NCBI RefSeq assembly: GCF_001698815.1 | Contig: NZ_LGSI01000054.1 | Location: forward strand, 1-59,293 | DNA from: Pseudomonas syringae | Lineage (GTDB): Bacteria > Pseudomonadota > Gammaproteobacteria > Pseudomonadales > Pseudomonadaceae | DNA length: 59,293 bases | Direction of reading: 5' to 3' | Part shown: in pieces, positions 34,649 through 43,171 of the stretch | Numbering within the stretch: position 1 is the stretch's first letter | How the letters are laid out: each line of letters opens with the position of its first letter | The notes under the pieces: generated by a model | Seen by the model: the letters and a program-made list of their open reading frames with translations, nothing else | Database searches by the model: none | Told to the model about the DNA's origin: nothing | Program-made: the position numbers and the translations under genes

Positions 34649-35563
34649 TCAGCACTGCGATCCTTCGCGCACCTGCCGCCGAAACTGCCCCGGCGGCATG
34701 CCGTTTACCTGACGAAATCGGCGCGAGAAGTAGGCTTCATCGGCGAAACCACAGGCCTGGGCAATATGGCTGATGGATTGAGTGCTGTTGCTCAAGTGAC
34801 TGCGCGCCAGGCGCATACGCCGTTCGAGCACCAGTTCCGAGAAACTGCTGCCGGTTTCCTTGCGCAAAAGATGGGTCAAATAGTTGGGCGACAGAAACGC
34901 TGCGGCAGCTGCGTCCTTAAGGCTGATGGCCGGGTTGTCGAGGTGCTGGCGAATGTAATCCATGACGCGACCCAAGGCATCGCGTCGACCGCGCTTGTGC
35001 GCCTTGCCCGTCGAAAGCGCCATCAATTGGTCCTGATAGAGATCACAGACGTGTCCAATCAATTGCAGCAGGCAGCCACGCAGCATCATGCCGGTGCCCA
35101 ACTGGCGTGTGCGGTCCAGGTCACGCATGGTTTGCAGCAAGCCTTGCAGCCTTGCGAACTGGTCGTCGTTGAAGATGAAATCGAGATGTTCCTGAAAGCG
35201 AAACGGCGCCAGTTCAGGGGCTTCTTCCATGGGCACGTCTTCCAGGTCCAGCGAGTCGCAGTGCAGGTGTTGCAGCAGAAAATCCTGGGAAAAATTGATC
35301 AGCATGAAATTTCCATCATCAGGATGGGGAATCACGTGCAGCCGATGCGGCAGGATGAACGCCAGGGTATTGCGCGGGAACGGTCGAACCGCCCCGCCGA
35401 TGTGCTGCACGGTGTCGCCACCCAGGTTGATCTGGATCTGGAAATACTCATGTCGATGGGGCGTTGTCAGCGCAGGCCGGGCAGATTTGTCACGGATGTA
35501 AAAATCGTCACGATCACTGCGCTGCTGCATATCGTAGGTAGGGATGCTGGACAGACTGACCAT
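34649..35563 (-). CDS. AraC-family transcriptional regulator
   Basis: This 304-residue regulator has an N-terminal cupin-like sensing domain (TPHRHEYFQIQINLGG near residue 33) and a C-terminal double helix-turn-helix (ISLKDAAAAAFLSPNYLTHLL and ISHIAQACGFADEAYFSRRF). The start MVSLSSIPTYD at 35563 is preferred because the frame from 35659 would overlap the upstream hydrolase gene. It lies 82 bases after a FAH-family hydrolase gene on the same strand and probably senses a substrate of that small catabolic set. Confidence 0.85.
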   Translation of the reverse strand: MVSLSSIPTYDMQQRSDRDDFYIRDKSARPALTTPHRHEYFQIQINLGGDTVQHIGGAVRPFPRNTLAFILPHRLHVIPHPDDGNFMLINFSQDFLLQHLHCDSLDLEDVPMEEAPELAPFRFQEHLDFIFNDDQFARLQGLLQTMRDLDRTRQLGTGMMLRGCLLQLIGHVCDLYQDQLMALSTGKAHKRGRRDALGRVMDYIRQHLDNPAISLKDAAAAAFLSPNYLTHLLRKETGSSFSELVLERRMRLARSHLSNSTQSISHIAQACGFADEAYFSRRFRQVNGMPPGQFRRQVREGSQC

Positions 35564-35645
35564 CGGTGACGCACCTGATTCGCTGGGCCAAGACCGTTGC
35601 ATGGTAGTGCAAGGGCAACGGTCGGACCAACTGCTTCGTCGTGCT

Positions 35646-36341
35646 TCAGCGCGCTGCAACGGTCAGGGAAAACTGCCCGATGCCTTCGACGCCACCGGTG
35701 AGCACATCGCCAGGTTGCAACGCCGCAACGCCCGCTGGGGTGCCGGTGTAGATCAGGTCGCCGGCCTTGAGCGCCACAGACTGGGAAATATAAGCAATCA
35801 CATCCTTGACTGACCAGATCTGATCCGCCAGATCGCCGCGTTGACGCTCGGCACCGTTGACGTCCAGCCAGATCAAACCTTTATCCGGATGACCGATGCG
35901 GCTGGCCGGCACCAGAGGCGTGGCCGGTGCTGACTGATCGAACGCCTTGCCCCATTCCCATGGACGCCCAGCCTTCTTCGCCACACCTTGCAGGTCACGC
36001 CGGGTCAAATCCAGCCCGACCGCGTAACCCCAAACATGGTCCAGCGCGTCTTGCGGGGCGATATCAACACCGTCTTTGCCAATCGCCACTACCAATTCAA
36101 CTTCGTGATGCAGATCCCGGGTCAGCGGCGGATAGGCGATGCTGCCCTCGGCGGCAACCACTGCATCGGCAGGCTTCATGAAGAAGAACGGCGGTTCACG
36201 GTCTGGATCGTGACCCATTTCCCGGGCATGTTCGGAATAGTTGCGACCGACACAAAACACCCGGCGGATGGGAAACCGGCTGGTCGTGCCCTCAACGGCC
36301 AACGACGGGGTTTCAACAGGTGCAATGACAAACTCGCTCAT
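35646..36341 (-). CDS. fumarylacetoacetate-hydrolase-family protein
   Basis: A 231-residue enzyme of the FAH superfamily, with metal ligands E80 and E82 in HHEVELV and D111 in GLDLTRRD, and the signature GRNYSEHAREM. Its size fits fumarylpyruvate hydrolase (NagK-type) and acylpyruvate hydrolases, which split C-C bonds of 2,4-diketo acids. It sits between a 2-hydroxyacid dehydrogenase gene and an AraC regulator on the same strand, suggesting a short catabolic operon for an aromatic ring-cleavage or acylpyruvate-type substrate. Confidence 0.82.
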   Translation of the reverse strand: MSEFVIAPVETPSLAVEGTTSRFPIRRVFCVGRNYSEHAREMGHDPDREPPFFFMKPADAVVAAEGSIAYPPLTRDLHHEVELVVAIGKDGVDIAPQDALDHVWGYAVGLDLTRRDLQGVAKKAGRPWEWGKAFDQSAPATPLVPASRIGHPDKGLIWLDVNGAERQRGDLADQIWSVKDVIAYISQSVALKAGDLIYTGTPAGVAALQPGDVLTGGVEGIGQFSLTVAAR

Positions 36342-36469
36342 GGTCCTCTCCTTCAGGGCAGTGCCTGAAAGAATCAGGCGATGAGCAGAGTCTGGGCATT
36401 TTCCGGGCGAACGGCTTGTACAGATCCACCGGGCTTATGGACGAAACAACGCAAGTGCAGCTCGAACGA

Positions 36470-37405
36470 TCAGCTGTGCACCGGCGTCAATACCGGCTTG
36501 CCAGCGAAGAATGCCAGCAGATTATCCGCGACCAGCTGCACAGTCCCACGGGACGCTTCCGGCGACAATCCTGCTACATGGGGCGAAAGGATCACGTTAT
36601 TCAGGGTCTTGAGTGCGTCGGGCACCTGAGGCTCATCATCAAAGACGTCCAGCGCCGCGCCAGCGATGCGCTGCTGCTGCAAGGCCTGGAGCAGCGCATC
36701 GGTGTCGATGACGCTGGCGCGGGCGATATTGACGATAAAGCCCTCAGCCCCCAAAGCATCAAGGGCCGCGCTGTCGATCAAGTGCCGGGTGCCCGCCCCG
36801 CCGGGTGTGGCGACGATCAGGAAATCCGAAGCACTGGCCAATTCCAGCGGCGTCGCGCAGTAGGTGTAATCCACATCATTGCGCGGCGAGCGGCTGTGAT
36901 AATTCACAAGCATGTCAAAGCCCGCAGCTCGACGAGCGATAGCCATGCCAACCGCGCCAAGACCCAGGATACCCAGACGCTTGCCCTCGAACGATGGCCG
37001 GGTCAGCTTGCGCCACTCGCTGCGGCGCACCGACGCATCGGCCTGAGGAATATCGCGCACGATGGACAACAGCAACGACATCGCATGATCGGCCACCGTT
37101 GGCGCATTCACCCCGGCACCATTGGTCACGACAATGCCCCGCGCCTCGGCCGCAGGCAGGTCGACACGCTCATAGCCGGCGCCGATCACACAAATGATCT
37201 TCAAGTCGGGCAAAGCGTCCATCTCGTGCGCTTCAAATCCCAACGGCCCGCGAGTCAGCACTGCGGTGATTTCCGCGCCACGCGTCGCAATCGCCTCGGC
37301 GCGCATCGCTGGCGTTGGCGCAAGAATCAGCCGGAAACCACTGTTTTCCAGAATCGGCAAATACTCGTTAACACTTTCGACCAGTACCAGGACCGTCGTT
37401 GTCAT
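36470..37405 (-). CDS. D-isomer-specific 2-hydroxyacid dehydrogenase
   Basis: This 311-residue NAD(P)-dependent enzyme has the cofactor motif GLGAVG at 147-152 and the catalytic residues R229 (NIARAS), E258 (DDEPQ) and H276 (SPHVAG). This set is characteristic of the family that reduces glyoxylate, hydroxypyruvate or 2-oxo acids. It is the first gene of a leftward group with the FAH-family hydrolase and AraC genes; 128 bases without clear features separate it from the hydrolase. Substrate unknown. Confidence 0.87.
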   Translation of the reverse strand: MTTTVLVLVESVNEYLPILENSGFRLILAPTPAMRAEAIATRGAEITAVLTRGPLGFEAHEMDALPDLKIICVIGAGYERVDLPAAEARGIVVTNGAGVNAPTVADHAMSLLLSIVRDIPQADASVRRSEWRKLTRPSFEGKRLGILGLGAVGMAIARRAAGFDMLVNYHSRSPRNDVDYTYCATPLELASASDFLIVATPGGAGTRHLIDSAALDALGAEGFIVNIARASVIDTDALLQALQQQRIAGAALDVFDDEPQVPDALKTLNNVILSPHVAGLSPEASRGTVQLVADNLLAFFAGKPVLTPVHS

Positions 37406-37722
37406 GCTGGGCTCCAGAAAAATCCGCTGAAAGACCCAAACAGTAACGCGACTCTGCGCGCTTGGGCAGAGGTCTTTGCCAGATTCCTGGCAGGGATACA
37501 GAGCATGTAGGCGTTAAAAACAGCTCAAGTCAGAAATATCAGCGCAGCGCTACGGACATTGACCGCCTCGTTGCGCCGTTAAATCTTGTATCGCCTGCAA
37601 CCTGGTCAGCGCTACGGATTTGCGCTGAACTCTGGTTGCGCTCAATCCCTGCAAGGACAGCAGCCCCCCCTTGCGTCACTTTTTTTTGGGCGTAAACTCT
37701 AAACCTAACAGATGGGTTATTG
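37406..37722. other. divergent promoter region with 12-bp direct repeats
   Basis: This 317-base stretch carries no gene. It has two identical 12-bp copies of CAGCGCTACGGA at 37545-37556 and 37607-37618, 62 bases apart, and a candidate promoter just before the DUF4160-type gene. The direct repeats could be binding sites for a regulator of the pair downstream. Confidence 0.45.
37671..37698 (+). promoter_or_regulatory. candidate promoter of the DUF4160/DUF2442 pair
   Basis: TTGCGT (37671-37676), a 16-base spacer rich in T and TAAACT (37693-37698) lie 24 bases before the first ATG. Each box matches consensus at four of six positions. Confidence 0.4.
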
Positions 37723-38151
37723 ATGCGCATAGGCAAACACAAAGGACTGACCATCGCGGTATTAACCCGAAACGAACATTGCCCTCCTCATGTGCATGTC
37801 GGGAATCATGAGTGGGACGCACGTTTCCTGTTCAGCTTCTGGCATAACGGCGTTCGGCTTTGGGATGTGGTACCGGCGCAAAACGAACCCTGTGTCGCGG
37901 AGCTTGAAGAGCTTCGGCGGCTCATACGCCGCCGAGATGTTCTGCGCAAGGCAAGGGAATGTTGGTGGCGAAGTCGACAGACGCTTTGCCTGGAGAATCA
38001 GCAGTGGGACATGAACTCGGCGCAAGTGGTAAGCCCGCAAATGCAACCGGCTCAAGCATTGGCGATCTTGTCGGCAGACTTCGACGCCAGCGCTTATCGA
38101 ACCCGCTTACGACTGGCAGGCGAGCCTGCATTTTTGGAGATTGAATTATGA
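37723..38151 (+). CDS. DUF4160-type protein, extended
   Basis: A 142-residue protein whose first 80 residues match the DUF4160 pattern: a short basic start, then CPPHVHVGNHEWDARF and a LELRRLIRR-like helix (ELEELRRLIRRR). DUF4160 genes very often precede a DUF2442 gene and such pairs are discussed as toxin-antitoxin-like modules; activity is not established to my knowledge. The remaining residues (about 85-142) look like an added segment. The ATG at 37723 is preferred over the TTG one codon upstream. It overlaps the next gene by four bases (ATGA). Confidence 0.65.
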   Translation: MRIGKHKGLTIAVLTRNEHCPPHVHVGNHEWDARFLFSFWHNGVRLWDVVPAQNEPCVAELEELRRLIRRRDVLRKARECWWRSRQTLCLENQQWDMNSAQVVSPQMQPAQALAILSADFDASAYRTRLRLAGEPAFLEIEL

Positions 38152-38597
38152 AAACAGTGAAAGCCGTCGATCTGTTCGATGAAGTGATCACCGAACAAGG
38201 GCTGCAACAGGCAAGGGAACAAGGGCGCAAGCGGCGTAATGCCGGCCTGCTGGCATCCACGGTGGAGTTCCTGCCAGCACAGAAAGCCTTGCTGATCGGG
38301 TTTGCCGATCAGTGTGCAATCGCGTTGCCGGTCAGGAATTACCCAGAACTGGCCCACTTGAGCATTCAGGAGCTTGAAAGCCTGGAGTTGGGTTTCGGTG
38401 GCAGTGCTGTGTGTCTGGAAGCACGTGATCTGCATGTGTCGATCGCCGGGCTGATTTCCGCCAGCGTGCCGCTGATGGAGATGGCCGCCTGCATGATCGC
38501 CGCCCGTAATGGCAGCCGCAGCAGCAGCGCCAAAGCTCAGGCCGCCCGGCAAAACGGCGCGAAAGGCGGGCGACCCCGCAAGCTGGTTACCGGCTGA
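38148..38597 (+). CDS. DUF2442-type protein
   Basis: This 149-residue protein has a DUF2442-like core (VEFLPAQKALLIGFADQCAIALPV ... LELGFGGSAVCLEARDLHVSI split in the middle) and a basic C-terminus ending AARQNGAKGGRPRK, a tail often seen in these proteins and likely to contact nucleic acid. It is translationally coupled to the DUF4160-type gene through an ATGA overlap. If the pair is a toxin-antitoxin module, this would be the candidate antitoxin; that is inference from gene order only. Confidence 0.65.
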   Translation: MKTVKAVDLFDEVITEQGLQQAREQGRKRRNAGLLASTVEFLPAQKALLIGFADQCAIALPVRNYPELAHLSIQELESLELGFGGSAVCLEARDLHVSIAGLISASVPLMEMAACMIAARNGSRSSSAKAQAARQNGAKGGRPRKLVTG

Positions 38598-38609
38598 TGA
38601 GCACTGGCT

Positions 38610-39998
38610 TCATCCCTGAAACCGGTTGCCGCCGTTTTTCTTCGCCAGATACATCGCCTCGTCGGCGTATTTGAACAGCTGCGCGAGGTCCGCGCCGTCG
38701 TCCGGGAAGTGGGCGACGCCGATGCTGGGCATTATCGGCCAGTCAACGCCGTTGAAATTAATCGGTTCATTGAGGCCGACGAGGATTTTGCGGGCGACGA
38801 TATTGGCGTCTTCTTCCTTGTTGATACGGTCCAGCAAAACGATGAATTCGTCCCCGCCAATCCGCGCGACCGTGTCCGTTTCACGGACGCATTGAATAAG
38901 GCGCCGGGCGACTTCCTGCAAGAGTGCGTCACCTGCGGCATGTCCGAACGTGTCGTTGACCAGCTTGAATTTATCCAGGTCCAGATAAAGTACCGCCAGC
39001 TTTCCGTCGCTAAGCCGTGCGTGTTCCAGGGAACCGAGCAGCCGCTCATGCAACAACATCCGGTTGGGCAAGTGGGTCAACGGGTCGAATTGCGCCATCT
39101 GCTGCAGACGCTCGTGCATCCGCTGACGCTCGATGGCGGCGGTTGCCTGATTGGCGATGAACTGCAAAAGCTCCTGATCCTGTTCGCTGTAGTGTCCTTC
39201 GCCGCTGTGGCCTTTAACCATCAACGCGCCAATGGTTCCGCTTTGCGCGTTGAGTGGCACACCGAGCCAGCATGATGAATTGTCGTCCATCAGGCTGATC
39301 AGGGTTTGCGACAGCGAAGCTTTCTTTTGCCCACAAAAAAGCACAGCGGCACCCGTGGCAGCTATTTCCAGGGCCAGGGTTTGTGCCACCGGACTTTGCC
39401 GCAACGGGTCCTGTTCATCGATGTGATAGGGGAAGTTCAACTGCGCACGCAGCGGGTCGAACAGCGCTACCGAGAAATTCTGCGCAGGCAGCAATGTGCC
39501 GATGATTTCATGCATGTGCCGAAACAGTTCGACCAGATCCCCCGCCGTATGAGCCGCTTCGGAAATATCGAACAGTGCCTGGCGCAAGGCCTCTGAACGC
39601 TTTAGCTCAGTGATATCACGGGCTACCGCAATCCGTAAACGGTCCACCTCGGACCAACGCGCCGACCACATGATGTGAACGACATGCCCGTCTTTATGAA
39701 TGTAGCGATTCTCGAAATGCAACTTGGGCTGGCCGGTCATGATATCCCGAGCCGCAGCTAACGTGCGCTCCCGGTCATCCGGGTGAACCAGGTCGAGCAT
39801 CTGCTTGCCCACCAGCTCGGCGGGTGAATAGCCGAAAATCCGCTCGCTGGCGGCACTGACATACACATAACGGCCTCGCGAGTCGACTACGCAAATGGCG
39901 TCCATGAGCATATCGACGAAACCCACCAGCGCCGCGTAAGTATTGGTTTCCATAAAAAAGACTGCCTGGAAGATCTCGCGTTCACGGGGTGGACTCAT
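38610..39998 (-). CDS. PAS-GAF-GGDEF diguanylate cyclase
   Basis: A 462-residue sensor enzyme that should make cyclic di-GMP. A PAS domain (about 20-130: AICVVDSRGRYVYVSAASE) is followed by a GAF domain (about 140-290) and a C-terminal GGDEF domain (about 300-462). The active-site motif is intact (ARIGGDEF), and an inhibitory I-site RETD lies five residues before it, so product feedback is likely. No EAL domain is present. An internal start at residue 16 (39953) is possible. It has no membrane segment, so it senses a cytoplasmic signal. It is not linked to the polysaccharide operon but could influence it. Confidence 0.9.
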   Translation of the reverse strand: MSPPREREIFQAVFFMETNTYAALVGFVDMLMDAICVVDSRGRYVYVSAASERIFGYSPAELVGKQMLDLVHPDDRERTLAAARDIMTGQPKLHFENRYIHKDGHVVHIMWSARWSEVDRLRIAVARDITELKRSEALRQALFDISEAAHTAGDLVELFRHMHEIIGTLLPAQNFSVALFDPLRAQLNFPYHIDEQDPLRQSPVAQTLALEIAATGAAVLFCGQKKASLSQTLISLMDDNSSCWLGVPLNAQSGTIGALMVKGHSGEGHYSEQDQELLQFIANQATAAIERQRMHERLQQMAQFDPLTHLPNRMLLHERLLGSLEHARLSDGKLAVLYLDLDKFKLVNDTFGHAAGDALLQEVARRLIQCVRETDTVARIGGDEFIVLLDRINKEEDANIVARKILVGLNEPINFNGVDWPIMPSIGVAHFPDDGADLAQLFKYADEAMYLAKKNGGNRFQG

Positions 39999-40201
39999 TT
40001 GCCATGCAAGCTGATAACAAATGAAGGTTCATAGTGCCCAAATGCGTGCCAATGAGCTACAACCCTCTCGAAAACCCTGCGTTTGAGTGCGACATGACTC
40101 ATCCGTAAGCGACAGGCGCCTTGCTGGGCCTGCCTGATGCTGTTAAAGCTTTGCGCGGATCAAGACAGTCATCCATGACGATCAGAAGGAATTACACGCC
40201 C

Positions 40202-41359
40202 ATGTTGAAAGGAATGTCGAACAACCTGTTCCGTAAAACGCCGATTGTCCACCTGTTGGCCGCGAGTGTATTCACAAGCTTGATGCTGTCATCGGCAGTT
40301 GCGGTTTCGGCCGAAGCACCGGGCAAGGCATTGAGCGAAAAAATCGGTTTGCCATGGCCTGCGGTCATTGCCCATCGCGGCGCCTCGTTTGACGCGCCGG
40401 AAGAAACCATTCCGGCCTATACCTTGGCCCGTGAACTGGGGGCGGATTATCTCGAAATGGACATTCAGCGCACCAAGGACGGCGTGCTGATCGCCTTGCA
40501 TGACGACACACTGGTACGCACCACCAACGTCGCCGAAGTTTTCCCCGCGCGCGCCAAGGATCCGGTCAGCACCTTTACCCTCGCCGAACTCAAGCAGCTC
40601 GACGCTGGATCCTGGTTCAACAAGGCCTACCCCGACCGAGCGCGCGCCAGCTATGCCGGGTTGCAGATCCTGACCCTGGATGAAGTGATCGACATCGCCG
40701 AAGGTGGCAGCAACAAGCCCGGCCTGTATATCGAAACCAAAGTTCCTGCGCAGTTTCCCGGCATTGAAGCCGACCTGAAAAAGAATCTGGACAAGCGTGG
40801 CTGGCTGACTTCGCGGCCGGCAGCAGGCGCAGGTCATGTCAACGTGGCGCACATGCCGGGCCGTGTGGTGTTGCAGACTTTCGAGAAGCCAAGTCTGGAA
40901 CTGCTGCAACAAGAAATGCCGCAAGTACCGAAAGTACTGCTGTTGTGGATCGGTGAAGGATCGATCGAACCGAAATCCAGCGTGGCATTCAAGGATTCCG
41001 GCTTCAAGGACAAGGCCAGCTACTACGGCGCGCAGGAGGTCAAATCCGAAGCGGAGTTTGCCGCCTGGATGGATTGGGCCAAGGCCCATGGCGCGATTGG
41101 CACCGGTCCTTCAACCAAGCTCACCCACGGTGGCGATCAGAGCTACATGGATCTGGTCAAACCCTGGATGAACAAGATGGCCCACGACAAGGGGCTGGTG
41201 GTGCATCCCTATACCGTCGATGACGAAATGGATTTCAAGAAAGTCAGCGATGACGGCGTGGATGGTTTCTTTACCAACCGTGCTTCGCAGTTGCTGAAGT
41301 TCTATGGTCGGCCGGCGAAAGAAAGCATGGATGCAATCTTGAAGCGCAACGGCTACTGA
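40202..41359 (+). CDS. glpQ: periplasmic glycerophosphodiester phosphodiesterase (GlpQ-like)
   Basis: A 385-residue exported GDPD enzyme that releases glycerol-3-phosphate from deacylated phospholipids. A signal peptide spans about residues 1-37. The catalytic region is VIAHRGASFDAPEET (H58, R59), then LEMDIQRTKDG and ALHDDTL with the second histidine. The ATG at 40202 is chosen over earlier codons at 40121 and 40175 because AGAAGGA lies upstream and the signal peptide is well placed. It is a single-gene unit ahead of a REP array. GlpQ is commonly induced by phosphate limitation; no Pho box was identified here. Confidence 0.87.
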   Translation: MLKGMSNNLFRKTPIVHLLAASVFTSLMLSSAVAVSAEAPGKALSEKIGLPWPAVIAHRGASFDAPEETIPAYTLARELGADYLEMDIQRTKDGVLIALHDDTLVRTTNVAEVFPARAKDPVSTFTLAELKQLDAGSWFNKAYPDRARASYAGLQILTLDEVIDIAEGGSNKPGLYIETKVPAQFPGIEADLKKNLDKRGWLTSRPAAGAGHVNVAHMPGRVVLQTFEKPSLELLQQEMPQVPKVLLLWIGEGSIEPKSSVAFKDSGFKDKASYYGAQEVKSEAEFAAWMDWAKAHGAIGTGPSTKLTHGGDQSYMDLVKPWMNKMAHDKGLVVHPYTVDDEMDFKKVSDDGVDGFFTNRASQLLKFYGRPAKESMDAILKRNGY

Positions 41360-41412
41360 GGGGCTGGTGCGCTCATCTGACGACGCATAAACCACTGGTT
41401 GAATGCGATTCT

Positions 41413-41647
41413 TTGGAGCGAACTTGCTCGCGAAGGCAATATTCCAGATTGTCTACGGCCCGTTGGAGCGAGGCTTGCCCGCGAAGGCGTCGTTTCTGGT
41501 TTGGAACCTCGGCGCATGTACCGGCCTCTTCGCGGGCAAGCCTCGCTCCCACAGATTCACCGGAACGCAACTGTGGGAGCGAACTTGTTCGCGAAGGCGT
41601 CGGTTCTGGTTTGGAGCTTCGGCAGATGTGCCGGCCTCGCTCCCACG
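41413..41647. repeat. REP array with duplicated spacer
   Basis: Four to five REP units (GGAGCGAACTTGCTCGCGAA, GGAGCGAGGCTTGCCCGCGA and inverses) lie in tandem. A block of about 60 bases, REP plus spacer, occurs twice (41465-41527 and 41576-41638) with only a few differences, so part of the array arose by duplication. It fills most of the gap between glpQ and pssA. Confidence 0.88.
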
Positions 41648-41743
41648 AAGCAGAGGTTTGGCGATCATCGGCAGAGCATCCACGACCTGACCTCGACTCT
41701 GGTGTAAGCTCGTGCGCTGTTGGTTTACCCCTTCGAGAGGCTT

Positions 41744-43087
41744 ATGCGGTCCAACTTCCGACGCTCTACCCTTGCAGCGCTGCGCGGTTTTGTCTTGCCC
41801 GGCGATGCCCTCACGATTCTGCCCACTGCCGCTGATTACCGTCGCTGCCTGCTGGAGAAAATCGCCTCGGCGACCCGGCGTATTTACATCATCGCCTTGT
41901 ACTTGCAGCAGGACGAAGCCGGCCAGGAAATACTCGACGCACTGTACGCCGCCAAAGCCGCCAGGCCCGAGCTGGATGTGGTGGTGCTGGTGGACTGGTT
42001 CCGAGCGCAGCGTGGCCTGATCGGCGCGGGACGCCAGCCGGGCAATTCCACCTGGTATCAGGCGCAGAATCTGGAATATGACGAGGAAGTGCCGATCTAC
42101 GGTGTGCCGGTGCAGACCCGCGAGCTGTTTGGAGTCCTGCACTTGAAAGGCAGCGTGATCGATGACGCGGTGATCTACAGCGGCGCCAGCATCAATAATG
42201 TGTACCTGCACAAGCTTGATAAATACCGTCTGGACCGCTATCACGTAGTGGACAGCAAGCCGTTGGCCGACTCGTTTCAGGATATGGTGCAGCGCGACAT
42301 TCTGCCGTCCGGCGCGGTGCATCGCCTGGACCTGCCTTCGCCACCGACGTCCCGTAGCCTGCGTGGCGAAATCCGTGCCTTTCGCAACCATCTCAAGCGC
42401 GCCGTATACGACACTTCAGCCGGCGTCGCGGAGAACGGTGAGTTGCGGATCATTCCCTTGCTGGGAGTCGGCCCACGCAACCCGCTCAATCGCACGATCC
42501 TCGAACTGATCGCGGCCAGCAAAACCCAGCTGACCATTTGCACGCCTTATTTCAACGTGCCGCTGGCGGTGACGCGGGAAATCAACCGCGCGCTCAAGCG
42601 TGGCGTAAAAGTCGACATCATCATTGGCGACAAGAAGGCCAATGACTTCTTCATCCCGCCTGATGAGCCATTCAAGGTCATTTCCGCGCTGCCGTACCTT
42701 TACGAAATCAGCTTGCGGCGCTTTGCCCAGAAGCACAAAACCTCCATCGCCCGTCACCAATTGAATCTGCATCTGTGGAAGGAAGGCGATAACACCTTTC
42801 ACCTCAAGGGCATGTGGATCGACGACCGCTACACCTTGCTGACCGGCAATAACCTGAACCCGCGGGCCTTCAATCTGGACCTGGAAAACGGCCTGCTGAT
42901 TGACGACCCCAAAGGCCAATGGACCGGCGCACGGCAAGCCGAAATCGAAAGCCTGATGCGCAACACCCAACGCGTCGGCAAATACGACGAACTGGATACC
43001 CTCATGGAATATCCGGTCGCTGTCAGAACCTTTCTGCGCCGGGTTAGCCGGGTGCGTGCCGAGCGGTTGCTGTATCGCATCCTGTGA
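41744..43087 (+). CDS. pssA: phosphatidylserine synthase PssA (phospholipase D family)
   Basis: A 447-residue CDP-diacylglycerol:serine phosphatidyltransferase. Both HKD motifs are intact: H133-L-K135 to D140 and H353-L-K355 to D360, followed by TGNNLNPRAF. Motifs LLEKIASAT, DVVVLVDWFRAQRG and PYLYEISLRRF match E. coli PssA (451 residues) as I recall it. It makes phosphatidylserine, the precursor of phosphatidylethanolamine, at the inner membrane. The ATG at 41744 follows GAGAGG; a TTG at 41720 is less likely. Confidence 0.92.
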   Translation: MRSNFRRSTLAALRGFVLPGDALTILPTAADYRRCLLEKIASATRRIYIIALYLQQDEAGQEILDALYAAKAARPELDVVVLVDWFRAQRGLIGAGRQPGNSTWYQAQNLEYDEEVPIYGVPVQTRELFGVLHLKGSVIDDAVIYSGASINNVYLHKLDKYRLDRYHVVDSKPLADSFQDMVQRDILPSGAVHRLDLPSPPTSRSLRGEIRAFRNHLKRAVYDTSAGVAENGELRIIPLLGVGPRNPLNRTILELIAASKTQLTICTPYFNVPLAVTREINRALKRGVKVDIIIGDKKANDFFIPPDEPFKVISALPYLYEISLRRFAQKHKTSIARHQLNLHLWKEGDNTFHLKGMWIDDRYTLLTGNNLNPRAFNLDLENGLLIDDPKGQWTGARQAEIESLMRNTQRVGKYDELDTLMEYPVAVRTFLRRVSRVRAERLLYRIL

Positions 43088-43102
43088 GGCGCGCCTGAAG
43101 CT

Positions 43103-43130
43103 TTCGGGGACAAGTCCCCTCCTACCTGTC
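43103..43130. repeat. single REP-like palindrome
   Basis: TTTCGGGGACAAGTCCCCTC with a trailing CTACC is one half of the GGAGGGGACTTGTCCCCGAA doublets found at 48971 and 59126. It lies just after pssA and before the nicB stop. Confidence 0.75.
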
Positions 43131-43171
43131 GGAGGTAAGTCCGTGAAACCGGAGTCATTCAGGTCATGCGT

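Noticed and set aside
41413..41647. Possible CRISPR array or tandem satellite
   Set aside because: Spacers are themselves duplicated and the units match REP palindromes found elsewhere in the window.
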